Below are positions 51,203-60,853 of a DNA stretch of 64,000 nt, in pieces (position 1 is the stretch's first letter; each line of letters starts with the position of its first letter). The DNA is from Autumnicola lenta (GTDB lineage Bacteria; Bacteroidota; Bacteroidia; Flavobacteriales; Flavobacteriaceae), in assembly GCF_031846515.1 (NCBI RefSeq), contig NZ_JAVRHO010000002.1, positions 1 to 64,000 of the forward strand. Direction: 5' to 3'. The notes under the pieces were generated by a model. It did not search any database and was not told the origin of the DNA. It saw only the letters and a list, made by a program, of their open reading frames with translations. The translations under genes and the position numbers were made by a program.

Positions 51203-51907
51203 ATGAAAAGAATTCTTGCCATTTTCCTTTTTATACTATGCTCACAATTCTCTAACGCTCAGTTTTTTGGCGATCAAATTCTGAATAATGAAAATTTTGA
51301 TGCACAACGTTGGTCGTGGGGATATTTTCTTGGTTTCAACAGCTATGATTTTCATTTTGATTATAAAGATTATAATCCCAGCCCTGTAACAGGTCAGGAT
51401 TTTAGAGTAGAAAGAAGAACAGGATTTAACGTGGGACTTATCGGAAATCTAAAACTGGGCAGCAACTTAGATTTAAGACTGGAGCCTGGGGTAAGTTTTA
51501 GCACAAGGGGTTTTCAAGCCATTAAAGCCGACGCCGGCACTTTCCGGGAAGTCAGCTCAACCTATGTACATATACCTTTGCTACTGAAATTTTCCACCGA
51601 CAGGCTGAATAATTTTAAACCTTTTGTGGTAGGAGGGCTTTCTACCTCAATAAATCTTTCCAGCAACGAAAACAATCCTGATGGTTATAACGAAGGACAA
51701 TTTAGAATGAAAACCAACACCTACTATTACGAAATAGGTTTTGGAATAGATCTCTATTTATACTACTTCAAACTCAGCCCGAGTTTAAGAGGAGTTTTTG
51801 CAATTAATGACGAGCTGGTACAGGATGAGGACCCTGGCAATCCTTTTACCGGTAATGTAGATAAAATGACTTCCCGCGCAATTTTTTTAAATTTCACTTT
51901 CCAGTAG
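51203..51907 (+). CDS. porT: Type IX secretion/gliding protein PorT
   Basis: 234 residues from MKRILAIFLFILCSQFSNAQ, a clear signal peptide cleaved after Ala-Gln. Longer in-frame starts overlap ubiE and spoil the signal. The mature part RWSWGYFLGFNSYDFHFDYKD, NVGLIGNLKLGSNLDLRLEPGVSFSTRGF and a C-terminal strand ending FLNFTFQ (terminal Phe-x-Phe-x) mark an eight-strand outer-membrane beta-barrel of the PorT family. PorT is needed for the type IX secretion system. The order ubiE, porT, rRNA methyltransferase, Omp85 gene is familiar from flavobacterial genomes. Confidence 0.9.
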   Translation: MKRILAIFLFILCSQFSNAQFFGDQILNNENFDAQRWSWGYFLGFNSYDFHFDYKDYNPSPVTGQDFRVERRTGFNVGLIGNLKLGSNLDLRLEPGVSFSTRGFQAIKADAGTFREVSSTYVHIPLLLKFSTDRLNNFKPFVVGGLSTSINLSSNENNPDGYNEGQFRMKTNTYYYEIGFGIDLYLYYFKLSPSLRGVFAINDELVQDEDPGNPFTGNVDKMTSRAIFLNFTFQ

Positions 51908-51911
51908 CACT

Positions 51912-52640
51912 TTACCCTCGTTTAAACTCACTTAAAATAATGGCTGTAGCTGTAGCTACATTAAGGCTTTCTGTTGAAGCTGTTTTTCCAAATTGAGGTA
52001 TTCCAATTTTATGCGTCACATGCTTTTCAATTTCAGGAGAAATACCATTAGCCTCATTTCCCATTACGATGATGCCACTATGCGGTAAGCTGGTTTGATA
52101 AATATTCTCGGCCTCCATAAAAGTTCCAACTACAGGGCAGCTTTCTGGTCGATTACGTAAATAGAAGGGCAAGTCTACATAAGAAATAGCAATTCTCGCT
52201 ATAGACCCCATTGTTGCCTGTATTACTTTAGGATTATAACAGTCCACAGTATCTTTTGAACACACTAATTTATCTATCCCAAACCAGTCGCACAACCGGA
52301 CAATTGTCCCCAGATTTCCGGGATCCCTTAATCCACCAAGAGCAATAATTAACCCGCTGTAGTCAGGAAGTGGAATTTTCGGAATCTTGAAAATTCCTAC
52401 GGCCGTCTGAGGTGTTTTAAGCAAACTGATTTTTTTAAGTTCTGTAGCCCCTACTTCAATAAATTTATCATCAGCGGCATCAAAAATCCTCTCTTCTGAA
52501 AAAAGTAAATGAACCTCTATTCCGGAAGTTAATAATTCTGAAATTGTCTTTTTACCCTCGGCTACAAAAAGCCCGCTATCCCTGCGGTTCTTTTTTTGCC
52601 CCAGGCTTTTAATTAACTTTATTTGGTTTTTACTAACCAT
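51912..52640 (-). CDS. SpoU/TrmH-family RNA 2'-O-methyltransferase
   Basis: 242 residues. N-terminal substrate-binding domain KNQIKLIKSLGQKKNRRDSGLFVAEGKK is typical of RlmB/TsnR-like enzymes. The SPOUT knot motifs are LIIALGGLRDPGNLGTIVRLCDWFG near 92 (motif 1, NxGxxxR), GIIVMGNEANGISPEI near 190 (motif 2, GNE-xGI) and IPQFGKTASTESLNVATATAIIL near 215 (motif 3, SLNV). It methylates a ribose in rRNA or tRNA; the exact site is not determined. It converges on porT and diverges from tamL with a 37-bp gap. Confidence 0.92.
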   Translation of the reverse strand: MVSKNQIKLIKSLGQKKNRRDSGLFVAEGKKTISELLTSGIEVHLLFSEERIFDAADDKFIEVGATELKKISLLKTPQTAVGIFKIPKIPLPDYSGLIIALGGLRDPGNLGTIVRLCDWFGIDKLVCSKDTVDCYNPKVIQATMGSIARIAISYVDLPFYLRNRPESCPVVGTFMEAENIYQTSLPHSGIIVMGNEANGISPEIEKHVTHKIGIPQFGKTASTESLNVATATAIILSEFKRG

Positions 52641-52677
52641 GCAAAAGACGTATTTTTGAAGCTTTAACGGACTCTAT

Positions 52678-55248
52678 TTGAAACATATCTTCGCAAAAAT
52701 ATCATTATTTTTTCTAACCCTGGTTTTATTTACTTCCTGTAATGCTGTGAAACGGCTCGAGCCTGAAGAATCTCTACTTACAGAAAATGATATCTTCTTA
52801 AATGGCGAAAGAATTAGTGAAAACCGCATCTACAATCAACTTTATCAAAAACCTAATTCCAGGCTTTTGGGAGTACCTCTCCAACTACACTTCTACAACC
52901 TCGCCAGACCAAATATAGACAGTATTTTAAGCGAAAAATTTCTTCAGAATGATCAAAAAAGAGAGAGATTAATAAGTTTATTATCCCGAAAGCAGCTTGA
53001 CAGCTATATAAAATCGAGAATAACTTTTAACCAGTGGATCAAAAGAACAGGGGAAGCCCCTGTAATTATTAATCAGGAAGATACCCAAAAATCTATGAAC
53101 CGCCTCAAATCCTGGTACTGGAACAATGGCTGGTTTAACGTTGAAACAGATTACGAAATTATACCGTCAAAGAAAAAAGAAAAAAAAGCCAGGATTGAAT
53201 ACTATGTTAAAACAAAAACACCTTATAAAGTAGATTCTATTATTACAGATATAGATTCTCCTGTACTGGATTCTATCTATAAAAAACATGAAAATGACGC
53301 TCTTATTATGCCGGGAACTCAGTATCGCACTCTGGATTTTAATGCAGAAAGAGACAGACTCACAAGCCTCTTCCGAAACAACGGCGTGTATAATTTCGAT
53401 CAGGAATATATAACTTTTGATGCAGACACTATTAATACCGGTTTTAAAGTAAACACCACAATTCTAATCCTCAATCGGCAGGTGCCAGACGAAGACTCCA
53501 CTTATCGCATTCCCTTTAAAGTCCATGAAATAAGTAAGGTCAATGTTTTTACAGATTACAGGCAGTCCAATCGCTATGAACCTGTAACAGATAGTGCACA
53601 AATTGGCAACTTTACTATTTACAGCTTTGATGAAATGGAATATAAACCTGAAGCTATTATAGATGCAGTGTTTATAAGACCTGGAAGAACTTTTAGCGAT
53701 ATTGCCCGAACACGTACTTACAATCGACTGAATTCTCTCCGGAACTTCAAATATCCCAACATCCAGTATACACAGGACCCCGAGGATACGACCAGCACAG
53801 ATTTAATAGCCAATATCTTTTTGACTCCGCAGCCAAAATACTCCCTTGGGTTTGATTTTGATGTCTCCCAAAGCAATATTCAGAAGTTCGGAATTGGTTT
53901 TGGAGGCTCTCTTTTAATTAGAAACATTTTTGGGGGTGCAGAAAACCTTGAGATTTCGGGACGGGGTAGCGTGGGATCTTCCACAGATGCTGCAGCCAGT
54001 AAAGACGATGATCGTTTTTTTGATATTTCAGAAATTGGCGCAGACCTTCAACTTATCTTCCCGAGAATATTTCTTCCTTTCGAAACAGAACAATTTATTC
54101 CGAAATATATGTCTCCGTTTACTTCTCTTAGCCTGGGTGTGAGCACACAGAATAATATCGGGCTGGACAAGCAGAACCTCTCTTCTATTCTTAATTACAG
54201 ATGGACTCCCTCGCGCCTTCTTACAAACCGATTGGACTTAATTAATCTTCAATATGTAAGAAACCTCAATACAGATAATTACTTTAATGTATATCAGAAC
54301 TCGTATAGCGAACTCAATAATATTGTTCAATCTGCAAATGTGGTGACAAATCCCGCATTTTTAAACAATAATGGTCGCTTAATAATCCCACGAGGTGCCG
54401 AAGATTTTATTGAATCTGTCAATAGTAACGACGATGTCACAAGCGGCCTTGCTCCTGACCAGCGGCAAAATGTAATTAATATCAGAGAGCGTAAAAACAG
54501 GTTGACCGAGAATAATTTGATCTTAGCTTCTAATTACACTTATTTGTGGAACACCAAAGATAATTTGTACGACGAGGAGTTCACGCGGTTCAGGTTTAAA
54601 ATAGAAATTGCGGGTAATGCCTTATCAGCACTTTCAGAAGTTGCCAATTTCGAACAAAACTCAAGTGGAAATCAGGAAATATGGGGAGTAGCTTTTTCCC
54701 AATACGTAAAACCGGAATTTGATTTCATTAAACACTGGGATTTGGGAAGTAATAACATCTTTGCTTTCCGCGCGTTTACCGGTATTGCTATTCCGTACGG
54801 TAATGCCAACAGCATTCCTTTCACAAGAAGTTTTTTTGCAGGTGGACCTAACGACAATCGTGCATGGCAGGCTTACGATCTCGGGCCGGGCAGCAGTGGT
54901 GGCCGTAACGAGTTTAATGAGGCTAACATGAAACTTGCATTTAATCTGGAATATCGCTACAATCTCTTCGGTGCACTGAACAGCGCTTTTTTTGTCGATA
55001 TTGGTAATATTTGGAATGTCCTTGATATTGTTGAAGACGAAGCCTCAACCTTTACCTCGTTTTCAGATTTAAAGGATATTGCCGTTGGGAGCGGAATGGG
55101 CTTGAGATACGATTTTAATTTCTTTGTTTTACGTTTTGATGTTGGTTTCAAAACCTACGACCCTGCTAAGCCCACAGGAGATAGATGGTTTAAAGAATAC
55201 AATTTTAACCATGCTGTATACAATGTGGGGATCAATTATCCTTTCTAA
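52678..55248 (+). CDS. tamL: TamA-like Omp85 outer-membrane lipoprotein (TamL type)
   Basis: 856 residues from a TTG start, since the lipoprotein signal KHIFAKISLFFLTLVLFTSC starts immediately and no ATG fits. Cys21 would be lipidated, which marks the Bacteroidetes TamL variant of TamA. Residues ~25-400 hold POTRA domains (LNGERISENRIYNQLYQKPN, YYVKTKTPYKVDSI, VFIRPGRTFSDIARTRTYNRL). The barrel follows, with LGFDFDVSQSNIQKFGIGFG near 395, and RSFFAGGPNDNRAWQAYDLGPG near 720 as the conserved loop-6 region (family motif VRGF/Y-like, here NDNRAW). The C-terminus YNVGINYPF ends in Phe. It should work with TamB, which is not in the window. TATTTTTG (52651-52658) is a good -7 box. Confidence 0.9.
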   Translation: MKHIFAKISLFFLTLVLFTSCNAVKRLEPEESLLTENDIFLNGERISENRIYNQLYQKPNSRLLGVPLQLHFYNLARPNIDSILSEKFLQNDQKRERLISLLSRKQLDSYIKSRITFNQWIKRTGEAPVIINQEDTQKSMNRLKSWYWNNGWFNVETDYEIIPSKKKEKKARIEYYVKTKTPYKVDSIITDIDSPVLDSIYKKHENDALIMPGTQYRTLDFNAERDRLTSLFRNNGVYNFDQEYITFDADTINTGFKVNTTILILNRQVPDEDSTYRIPFKVHEISKVNVFTDYRQSNRYEPVTDSAQIGNFTIYSFDEMEYKPEAIIDAVFIRPGRTFSDIARTRTYNRLNSLRNFKYPNIQYTQDPEDTTSTDLIANIFLTPQPKYSLGFDFDVSQSNIQKFGIGFGGSLLIRNIFGGAENLEISGRGSVGSSTDAAASKDDDRFFDISEIGADLQLIFPRIFLPFETEQFIPKYMSPFTSLSLGVSTQNNIGLDKQNLSSILNYRWTPSRLLTNRLDLINLQYVRNLNTDNYFNVYQNSYSELNNIVQSANVVTNPAFLNNNGRLIIPRGAEDFIESVNSNDDVTSGLAPDQRQNVINIRERKNRLTENNLILASNYTYLWNTKDNLYDEEFTRFRFKIEIAGNALSALSEVANFEQNSSGNQEIWGVAFSQYVKPEFDFIKHWDLGSNNIFAFRAFTGIAIPYGNANSIPFTRSFFAGGPNDNRAWQAYDLGPGSSGGRNEFNEANMKLAFNLEYRYNLFGALNSAFFVDIGNIWNVLDIVEDEASTFTSFSDLKDIAVGSGMGLRYDFNFFVLRFDVGFKTYDPAKPTGDRWFKEYNFNHAVYNVGINYPF

Positions 55249-55263
55249 GCCAACAAATTTTCT

Positions 55264-55271
55264 TATTTTTG
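55264..55271 (+). promoter_or_regulatory. -7 box upstream of fbaA
   Basis: TATTTTTG, an exact TAnnTTTG, ends 21 nt before the fbaA ATG. A -33 element at the right distance is not obvious. Confidence 0.45.
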
Positions 55272-55292
55272 TAAGCCTAATTAACTAAAAAT

Positions 55293-56360
55293 ATGAGTCA
55301 TAACATTAAACCCGGCGTAGCCACAGGAAAAGAAGTACAGGAAATCTTTAAATATGCCAAGGAAAAGGGCTTCGCTCTTCCTGCTGTGAACGTGATTGGT
55401 TCCAGTAGCGCCAATGCCGTAATGGAAACAGCGGCAGAGTTAAATTCACCCGTAATTATTCAGTTCTCAAATGGCGGGGCACAATTTAACGCAGGTAAAG
55501 GCCTCTCTAACGAAAATGAGAAAGCTGCAATTGCCGGTGGCGTTGCAGGTGCACAACACATACATGCTTTAGCAGAAGCTTACGGTGCAACGGTAATTCT
55601 TCATACAGATCACTGTGCTAAAAAACTTCTTCCATGGATTGATGGATTATTGGATGCCAGTGAAAAACATTTCGAACAATTCGGAAAGCCACTTTACAGC
55701 TCCCATATGATCGATCTTTCTGAAGAGCCTATTGAAGAAAACATTCAGCTTTGTAAAGAGTATCTTGAAAGAATGAGCAAGATGGGAATGACACTGGAAA
55801 TCGAACTTGGTGTAACCGGAGGCGAAGAAGATGGTGTGGACAATACAGATATCGACTCTTCAAAATTATATACACAACCTGAAGAAGTGGCATTTGCCTA
55901 TGAAGAGTTGAGCAAAGTAAGTGAGCAATTCACCATTGCTGCCGCTTTTGGCAATGTACATGGAGTGTATAAACCAGGAAACGTAAAACTCACCCCAATA
56001 ATCCTTAAAAATTCTCAGGAATTTGTTTCTAAAAAACACGGATTAAAAGAAAACCATATCGATTTTGTATTCCATGGGGGAAGTGGTTCTACTGTTGAAG
56101 AAATTCGTGAAGGAATCGGGTACGGTGTTATTAAAATGAATATTGATACTGACCTTCAATACGCTTATCTGGAAGGAATTCGCGATTACATGAGCAGCAA
56201 AAAAGATTATCTTTCTGCTCAAATTGGTAATCCTGAAGGATCTGATGTACCAAACAAAAAACATTACGATCCAAGAAAGTGGGTTCGTGAAGGTGAGGTT
56301 ACTTTTAAGGCCCGTCTTAAGAAAGCCTTTGAAGATCTAAACAACGTAAATACTTTATAA
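55293..56360 (+). CDS. fbaA: Class II fructose-bisphosphate aldolase
   Basis: 355 residues, zinc-dependent TIM-barrel aldolase of glycolysis/gluconeogenesis splitting fructose-1,6-bisphosphate. GFALPAVNVIGSSSANAVMETAAE near 31 is the N-terminal phosphate region, VILHTDHCAKKLLPWID near 105 carries the catalytic Asp and a zinc His, ELGVTGGEEDGVDN near 170 is the class IIA loop, FTIAAAFGNVHGVYKPGNV near 212 has another zinc His, and DFVFHGGSGSTVEEIREGI near 251 the third. Length is that of class IIA enzymes such as E. coli FbaA. Followed by a strong terminator. Confidence 0.96.
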   Translation: MSHNIKPGVATGKEVQEIFKYAKEKGFALPAVNVIGSSSANAVMETAAELNSPVIIQFSNGGAQFNAGKGLSNENEKAAIAGGVAGAQHIHALAEAYGATVILHTDHCAKKLLPWIDGLLDASEKHFEQFGKPLYSSHMIDLSEEPIEENIQLCKEYLERMSKMGMTLEIELGVTGGEEDGVDNTDIDSSKLYTQPEEVAFAYEELSKVSEQFTIAAAFGNVHGVYKPGNVKLTPIILKNSQEFVSKKHGLKENHIDFVFHGGSGSTVEEIREGIGYGVIKMNIDTDLQYAYLEGIRDYMSSKKDYLSAQIGNPEGSDVPNKKHYDPRKWVREGEVTFKARLKKAFEDLNNVNTL

Positions 56361-56374
56361 CTGAATTTTCATAG

Positions 56375-56414
56375 AATAGCTGAAGTAAATATAATTGCTT
56401 CAGCTATTTTTTTG
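56375..56414 (+). terminator. Rho-independent terminator of fbaA
   Basis: Hairpin with arms ATAGCTGAAG and CTTCAGCTAT around an AT-rich loop, followed by a run of T. Located 15 nt after the fbaA stop. Confidence 0.85.
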
Positions 56415-56468
56415 ATTAATTTTTTCCGGTGGAAATTTGTAGTTCCGGAGAAATAAAAATTAATTGCT

Positions 56469-57326
56469 ATGGCCTGGTTTAAAAGAACGCAAAAAGGGAT
56501 TCAAACCCCTACAGAAGACAAGAAAGATGTACCCAAAGGTTTATGGTACAAATCACCCACAGGTAAAATTGTAGATGCAGAGCAACTGGAAAGCAATTTT
56601 TATGTAAGTCCAGAGGATGGTTACCATGTAAGGATTGGAAGCAACGAATATTTTAAGATCCTTTTTGATGATAATGAATTTGAGGAACTTGATAAGAATA
56701 TTACTTCCAAGGATCCTTTAGAATTTACAGACACTAAGAAGTATACCGAGAGATTAAAAGCTGCCCAGGATAAAACCGGACTTAAAGACGCTGTTCGAAC
56801 TGCTGTTGGAAAATCGAAAGGTAAAGACCTCGTTATTGCGTGTATGGACTTTCAGTTTATAGGAGGCTCTATGGGATCTGTGGTTGGAGAAAAAATTGCC
56901 CGTGCCGCAGAATATTCTTTAAAAAACAGGATTCCTTTCATGATGATTTCAAAATCTGGAGGAGCCAGGATGATGGAAGCTGCACTTTCATTAATGCAAA
57001 TGGCCAAAACTTCAGTAAGGCTGGCACAACTTGCAGACGCTAAAATTCCATACATTTCACTGGCAACAGATCCTACAACTGGTGGAACCACAGCATCTTT
57101 TGCCATGTTAGGCGATATAAATATTTCTGAACCCGGAGCATTAATTGGCTTTGCAGGACCAAGAGTGGTAAAAGATACTACAGGAAAAGATCTTCCAAAA
57201 GATTTTCAGACTGCAGAGTTTTTAAAAGAACATGGTTTTCTTGATTTTATTGTAAAGCGTTCCGAACTTAAAAACCAGGTAAATCTTTATCTGGATTTAA
57301 TTGGGAACCAACCGGTAAGAGCATAA
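56469..57326 (+). CDS. accD: Acetyl-CoA carboxylase carboxyltransferase subunit beta (zinc-finger-less)
   Basis: 285 residues, the beta half of the carboxyltransferase that makes malonyl-CoA with AccA. The crotonase-like core is complete: [26 protein letters not shown] near 118, [26 protein letters not shown] near 155, [32 protein letters not shown] near 195. The N-terminal segment that in E. coli holds a four-Cys zinc ribbon reads [19 protein letters not shown] then [14 protein letters not shown], with all four Cys replaced. From memory the same is true of other Flavobacteriia, so this is a lineage trait rather than damage. Confidence 0.95.
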   Translation: MAWFKRTQKGIQTPTEDKKDVPKGLWYKSPTGKIVDAEQLESNFYVSPEDGYHVRIGSNEYFKILFDDNEFEELDKNITSKDPLEFTDTKKYTERLKAAQDKTGLKDAVRTAVGKSKGKDLVIACMDFQFIGGSMGSVVGEKIARAAEYSLKNRIPFMMISKSGGARMMEAALSLMQMAKTSVRLAQLADAKIPYISLATDPTTGGTTASFAMLGDINISEPGALIGFAGPRVVKDTTGKDLPKDFQTAEFLKEHGFLDFIVKRSELKNQVNLYLDLIGNQPVRA

Positions 57327-57367
57327 AATAAAATCTCACCCTCAGTAGGTTTTACTTTAGAAAGTAG

Positions 57368-57375
57368 TATATTTG
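57368..57375 (+). promoter_or_regulatory. -7 box upstream of rpsO
   Basis: TATATTTG, an exact TAnnTTTG, placed 53 nt before the rpsO ATG, leaving a leader of about 45 nt in which ribosomal-protein autoregulation could act. No clear -33 partner. Confidence 0.45.
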
Positions 57376-57428
57376 CCGCCTGGTAGAAAAACTGCCAATA
57401 CATAAAAATCATTAAAATTAATATTGGA

Positions 57429-57698
57429 ATGTATTTAAGCAAAGAAAAAAAAGAAGAAATCTTCGCTAAACACGGTCAGGGGAAAAATGATACGGGTTCT
57501 GCAGAAGGTCAGATTGCATTGTTCACTTACAGAATTGCCCATCTTTCTGAGCACCTGAAGAAAAATCGTAAAGATTACAATTCAGAACGCTCACTGGTTA
57601 TGCTGGTTGGTAAAAGAAGAAGTTTACTTGATTACTTAATGAAGAAGGATATTATGAGATATCGAGCCATCATTAAAGAATTAGGATTAAGAAAATAA
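57429..57698 (+). CDS. rpsO: 30S ribosomal protein S15
   Basis: 89 residues, the standard length. MYLSKEKKEEIFAKHGQGKNDTGSAEGQIALFTYRI, then LSEHLKKNRKDYNSERSLVMLVGKRRSLLDYL, the S15 signature with the helix-loop-helix that binds the 16S central domain. It is followed by a terminator and then pnp, the same neighbour order as in many bacteria (rpsO-pnp). Confidence 0.98.
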   Translation: MYLSKEKKEEIFAKHGQGKNDTGSAEGQIALFTYRIAHLSEHLKKNRKDYNSERSLVMLVGKRRSLLDYLMKKDIMRYRAIIKELGLRK

Positions 57699-57703
57699 AT
57701 TTC

Positions 57704-57728
57704 AAGGGGGCTTTATGCCCCCTTTTTT
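57704..57728 (+). terminator. Rho-independent terminator of rpsO
   Basis: Perfect stem AAGGGGGC / GCCCCCTT with a TTTAT loop and a T tail, 5 nt after the rpsO stop. It should separate rpsO from pnp in part. The remaining spacer to 57912 holds a palindromic motif ACCTCGAGCATCGTCGAGAGGT (57770-57791) and nothing coding. Confidence 0.92.
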
Positions 57729-57912
57729 ATATATTTAAAAGTAAATTAGCTTTTAGATTAAAAATTGTTACCTCGAGCATCGTCGAGAGGTAGTTTTTCA
57801 TTGGTCTACCTTACTTCACACACAACAACACACACCGGCCGTCCGGCAAAGGCGGAGACCATTGTTTAACAAATAATTCCGGAACTATTCCGGTTAAGAA
57901 TTCAAACACATT

Positions 57913-60150
57913 ATGATTCCACAAACATTTAAAGAGGTTATCGACTTAGGAGACGGTAGAACTATCTCCCTCGAGACCGGAAAATTAGCAAAGCAGGCCC
58001 ACGGGTCGGTTGAGCTAAGAATGGGAAATGCAGTACTTCTTTGTACTGTAGTATCTTCCCACACACCAACAACTATGGATTTTTTCCCGTTAACATTAGA
58101 TTATCGTGAAAAATTCGCAGCCGCAGGACGTTATCCTGGTGGTTTTTTCAAAAGGGAAGCACGACCAAGTACAGAAGAAATTCTGGTAATGAGATTAGTA
58201 GACCGGGTTTTAAGACCTTTATTCCCTTCAGATTATAAATTTGAGACCCAGGTGATGATTCAGCTAATGTCTCATGACGAAGAAGTGATGCCAGATGCTT
58301 TGGCCGGTTTGGCAGCATCCGCCGCTATTCAGTTGTCGGATATTCCTTTTGAGGCTCCTATTTCTGAAGCAAGAGTTGCCCGTATTAACGGTGAATTTGT
58401 TATTAACCCAAGCCGCTCACAATTGGCAGAATCAGACATCGATATGATTGTTGGTGCTTCTGCAGATTCTGTAATGATGGTAGAAGGCGAAATGAAGGAG
58501 TGCAGCGAAGAAGAAATGGCAGAAGCTATTAAATTTGCTCACGAAGCTATTAAAATTCAGGTTGAGGCACAGGTAAGACTTGCTGAAGCTTTCGGAAAGA
58601 AAGCAACACGTGAATACGAAACTGCAAAAGAAGACGAAAGCATTCAGCAGAAAATTCACGAAGCTGCTTATCAGAAAATTTACGATACTGCTAAAGCAGC
58701 TAAAGCCAAACATGACCGTAGCGCTGCATTTTCAGAAATAAAAGAAGAAGTAAAAGCACTATTTTCTGAAGAAGAACAGGAAGAAAATGGAGCTCTTATC
58801 TCTAAGTATTTTAAAGCAACACATAAAGCTGCTATAAGAGATCTGACTCTAAAAGAAGGAATCCGTTTAGACGGTAGAAAAACTGACGAAATTCGTCCTA
58901 TCTGGACAGAAGTTGATTATTTACCTTCTACACACGGTTCGGCTATTTTCACAAGAGGAGAAACTCAGGCGCTGGCAACAGTAACTCTGGGAACTTCAAG
59001 AGAGGCTAACCAGGTAGACCTTCCAACACACCAGGGCGAAGAAACTTTTTACCTACACTATAACTTTCCTCCCTTTTCCACAGGAGAAGCCTATCCTTTA
59101 AGAGGAACTTCAAGAAGGGAAATAGGACACGGTAACCTGGCACAACGTGCACTTAAAAATATGATTCCTGCAGATTGCCCTTACACTGTAAGAGTAGTTT
59201 CTGAAGTTTTAGAATCCAACGGTTCTTCTTCTATGGCAACAGTATGTGCCGGAACAATGGCACTTATGGACGCCGGAATCAATTTAAAAAAGCCGGTTTC
59301 CGGAATCGCAATGGGATTAATTTCCCAGGGAGATGACTATGCCGTTCTTTCTGATATTTTAGGAGATGAGGACGCTTTAGGTGACATGGACTTTAAAGTA
59401 ACCGGTACCGAAGACGGAATTACCGCCTGCCAGATGGATATTAAAGTTAAAGGACTTTCTTATGAAATTTTGGTAAAAGCTTTAAAACAAGCGAGAGCCG
59501 GAAGATTGCATATTCTTGATAAACTTTCTGAAAGCATTTCTCAACCAAACGAAAATGTAAAAGCTCATGCCCCAAAAATCATTACCAGAACTATACCTGG
59601 CGAATTTATTGGAGCGCTTATTGGACCTGGAGGAAAAGTTATTCAGGAACTTCAGAAATCTACCGGAACCGAAATTGTAATTAACGAAGTAGACGAGCAG
59701 GGAGTTGTTGAAATTCTTGGAACCAACCAGGAAGGAATAGACAAAGTACTTGCAAAAATAGACTCTATCTTATTTAAGCCTGAAAAAGGAAGCGTTTACG
59801 AAGTAAAAGTGATAAAAGTCCTTGATTTTGGTGCAGTTGTAGAATATATTGATGCTCCGGGTAACGAAGTATTATTACATATTTCTGAATTGGCATGGGA
59901 TCGCACAGACAACGTAACAGATGTTGTAAACCTTGGCGACGTGATAGACGTTAAGTATTTTGGAGTTGATCCTAAGACCCGTAAGGAAAAAGTATCGCGT
60001 AAAGCTTTACTTGACAAACCTGAAGGATACCAGGCAAGACCTCCAAGAGATAACGACCGCAATGACAGAGGTCGTGACAACAGAGGTTCACGTGACAATC
60101 GCGGACGCGATGATCGCAGCAGAGGAAGAGATCGTAGAAAAGACGATTAA
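57913..60150 (+). CDS. pnp: Polyribonucleotide nucleotidyltransferase (PNPase)
   Basis: 745 residues, phosphorolytic 3'-5' exoribonuclease, trimeric. Two RNase PH domains ([19 protein letters not shown] near 31; [16 protein letters not shown] start, [19 protein letters not shown] near 395 and [18 protein letters not shown] near 480 with the catalytic Asp residues), an all-alpha linker near 210-310, a KH domain ([19 protein letters not shown] near 565) and an S1 domain ([18 protein letters not shown] near 635, [15 protein letters not shown]). The C-terminus is an Arg/Asp/Gly-rich disordered tail of about 40 residues ([20 protein letters not shown]). Followed by a strong terminator. Confidence 0.97.
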   Translation: MIPQTFKEVIDLGDGRTISLETGKLAKQAHGSVELRMGNAVLLCTVVSSHTPTTMDFFPLTLDYREKFAAAGRYPGGFFKREARPSTEEILVMRLVDRVLRPLFPSDYKFETQVMIQLMSHDEEVMPDALAGLAASAAIQLSDIPFEAPISEARVARINGEFVINPSRSQLAESDIDMIVGASADSVMMVEGEMKECSEEEMAEAIKFAHEAIKIQVEAQVRLAEAFGKKATREYETAKEDESIQQKIHEAAYQKIYDTAKAAKAKHDRSAAFSEIKEEVKALFSEEEQEENGALISKYFKATHKAAIRDLTLKEGIRLDGRKTDEIRPIWTEVDYLPSTHGSAIFTRGETQALATVTLGTSREANQVDLPTHQGEETFYLHYNFPPFSTGEAYPLRGTSRREIGHGNLAQRALKNMIPADCPYTVRVVSEVLESNGSSSMATVCAGTMALMDAGINLKKPVSGIAMGLISQGDDYAVLSDILGDEDALGDMDFKVTGTEDGITACQMDIKVKGLSYEILVKALKQARAGRLHILDKLSESISQPNENVKAHAPKIITRTIPGEFIGALIGPGGKVIQELQKSTGTEIVINEVDEQGVVEILGTNQEGIDKVLAKIDSILFKPEKGSVYEVKVIKVLDFGAVVEYIDAPGNEVLLHISELAWDRTDNVTDVVNLGDVIDVKYFGVDPKTRKEKVSRKALLDKPEGYQARPPRDNDRNDRGRDNRGSRDNRGRDDRSRGRDRRKDD

Positions 60151-60173
60151 TTTCTTCTGAATCCTATATAATA

Positions 60174-60206
60174 AATGCCTCTGAAGAAATTCAGGGGCAT
60201 TTTTAT
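60174..60206 (+). terminator. Rho-independent terminator of pnp
   Basis: Stem AATGCCTCTGAA / TTCAGGGGCATT with a GAAA loop and T-rich tail, 23 nt after the pnp stop. Confidence 0.9.
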
Positions 60207-60235
60207 TTAAAACCTTTCAAATGTTCAATGTTTAA

Positions 60236-60800
60236 GGTTTAATATTGACTTTAAATGAAGTTTTTTAGAATGACAATTATCGACCTGTTCCTAAAGGTTA
60301 TTTTGAATTTTGAATTCTGAAGTTTGAATGAAGACCGAAAAATGGCATTTATCGCCTAAATGATGTAATTGGCAAAAAAGGATTAAAGACCGCTGCGCTG
60401 CAGGAAGCAGGAAACAGGAAACAGGAAACAGGAAACAGGAAGCAGGAAGCAGGAAGCAGGAAGTAAGATAAAATTAAAATTATTCTGAATGTTGAATTTT
60501 AAATGGTGACTCTAAAATGGCAATTATCGGCCTAAACGAATTTATTTGATCAGAAAAAAATTAAAGACCGCTGTGCTGCAGAAAACAGGATGAAAATAAA
60601 ACTATTTTGAATGTTGAATTCTGAAATTTGAATGGACACTGGAAAATGGAAATATTCGACCTATACAAATTAAATTGGTTGAAAAAGATTATAGACCGCT
60701 GCGCTGCAGGAAACGGGAAGCAAGATGAAAATAAAATTATTCTGAATTTTGAATTCTTAATTTTGAATGAGGACTGAAAAATGGCAATTTTCGACCTGCT
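60236..60800. repeat. Degenerate long tandem repeat (about four copies) between pnp and rpoD
   Basis: Copies begin near 60300, 60480, 60601 and 60738 with TTCTGAAT.TTGAATT, continue TGAA..GACTGAAAAATGGCAATT.TCGACCT, and three end with TTAAAGACCGCTGCGCTGCAGGAA (GCTGTGCTGCAG in one). The CCGCTG landmark lies at 60390, 60568 and 60696; the first interval is longer because a heptamer array (60401-60463) sits in it. No open reading frame is conserved between copies, so I treat it as noncoding. With the arrays and the GC-rich element it fills the 956-bp gap. Confidence 0.75.
60401..60463. repeat. 7-bp tandem repeat CAGGAAG/CAGGAAA, nine units
   Basis: The most regular heptamer array in the window: nine units CAGGAAG or CAGGAAA with no other variation. 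It grows directly out of the CTGCAGGAA end of the first long-repeat copy. Confidence 0.92.
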
Positions 60801-60853
60801 TCTGAAAACTGAACTCACAATTTCCCAACTTCACATTCCAAAATCCGCCACCA

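Noticed and set aside
57770..57791. Regulatory hairpin for pnp autoregulation
   Set aside because: The palindrome resembles a dispersed motif also seen near 38320, so a repeat is more likely than a PNPase-specific element.
58432..58713. 93-codon minus-strand open frame inside pnp
   Set aside because: Antisense shadow of the PNPase helical linker; Phe/Ser/Cys-rich and without homologous character.
60401..60463. Possible CRISPR array or phage-type repeat
   Set aside because: Units are 7 bp with no spacers and no cas genes anywhere in the window.
60561..60818. 85-codon minus-strand open frame between pnp and rpoD
   Set aside because: It simply reads through two copies of the long repeat; the translation is repetitive (FKIKNSKFRIILFSS-like) with no start signal.
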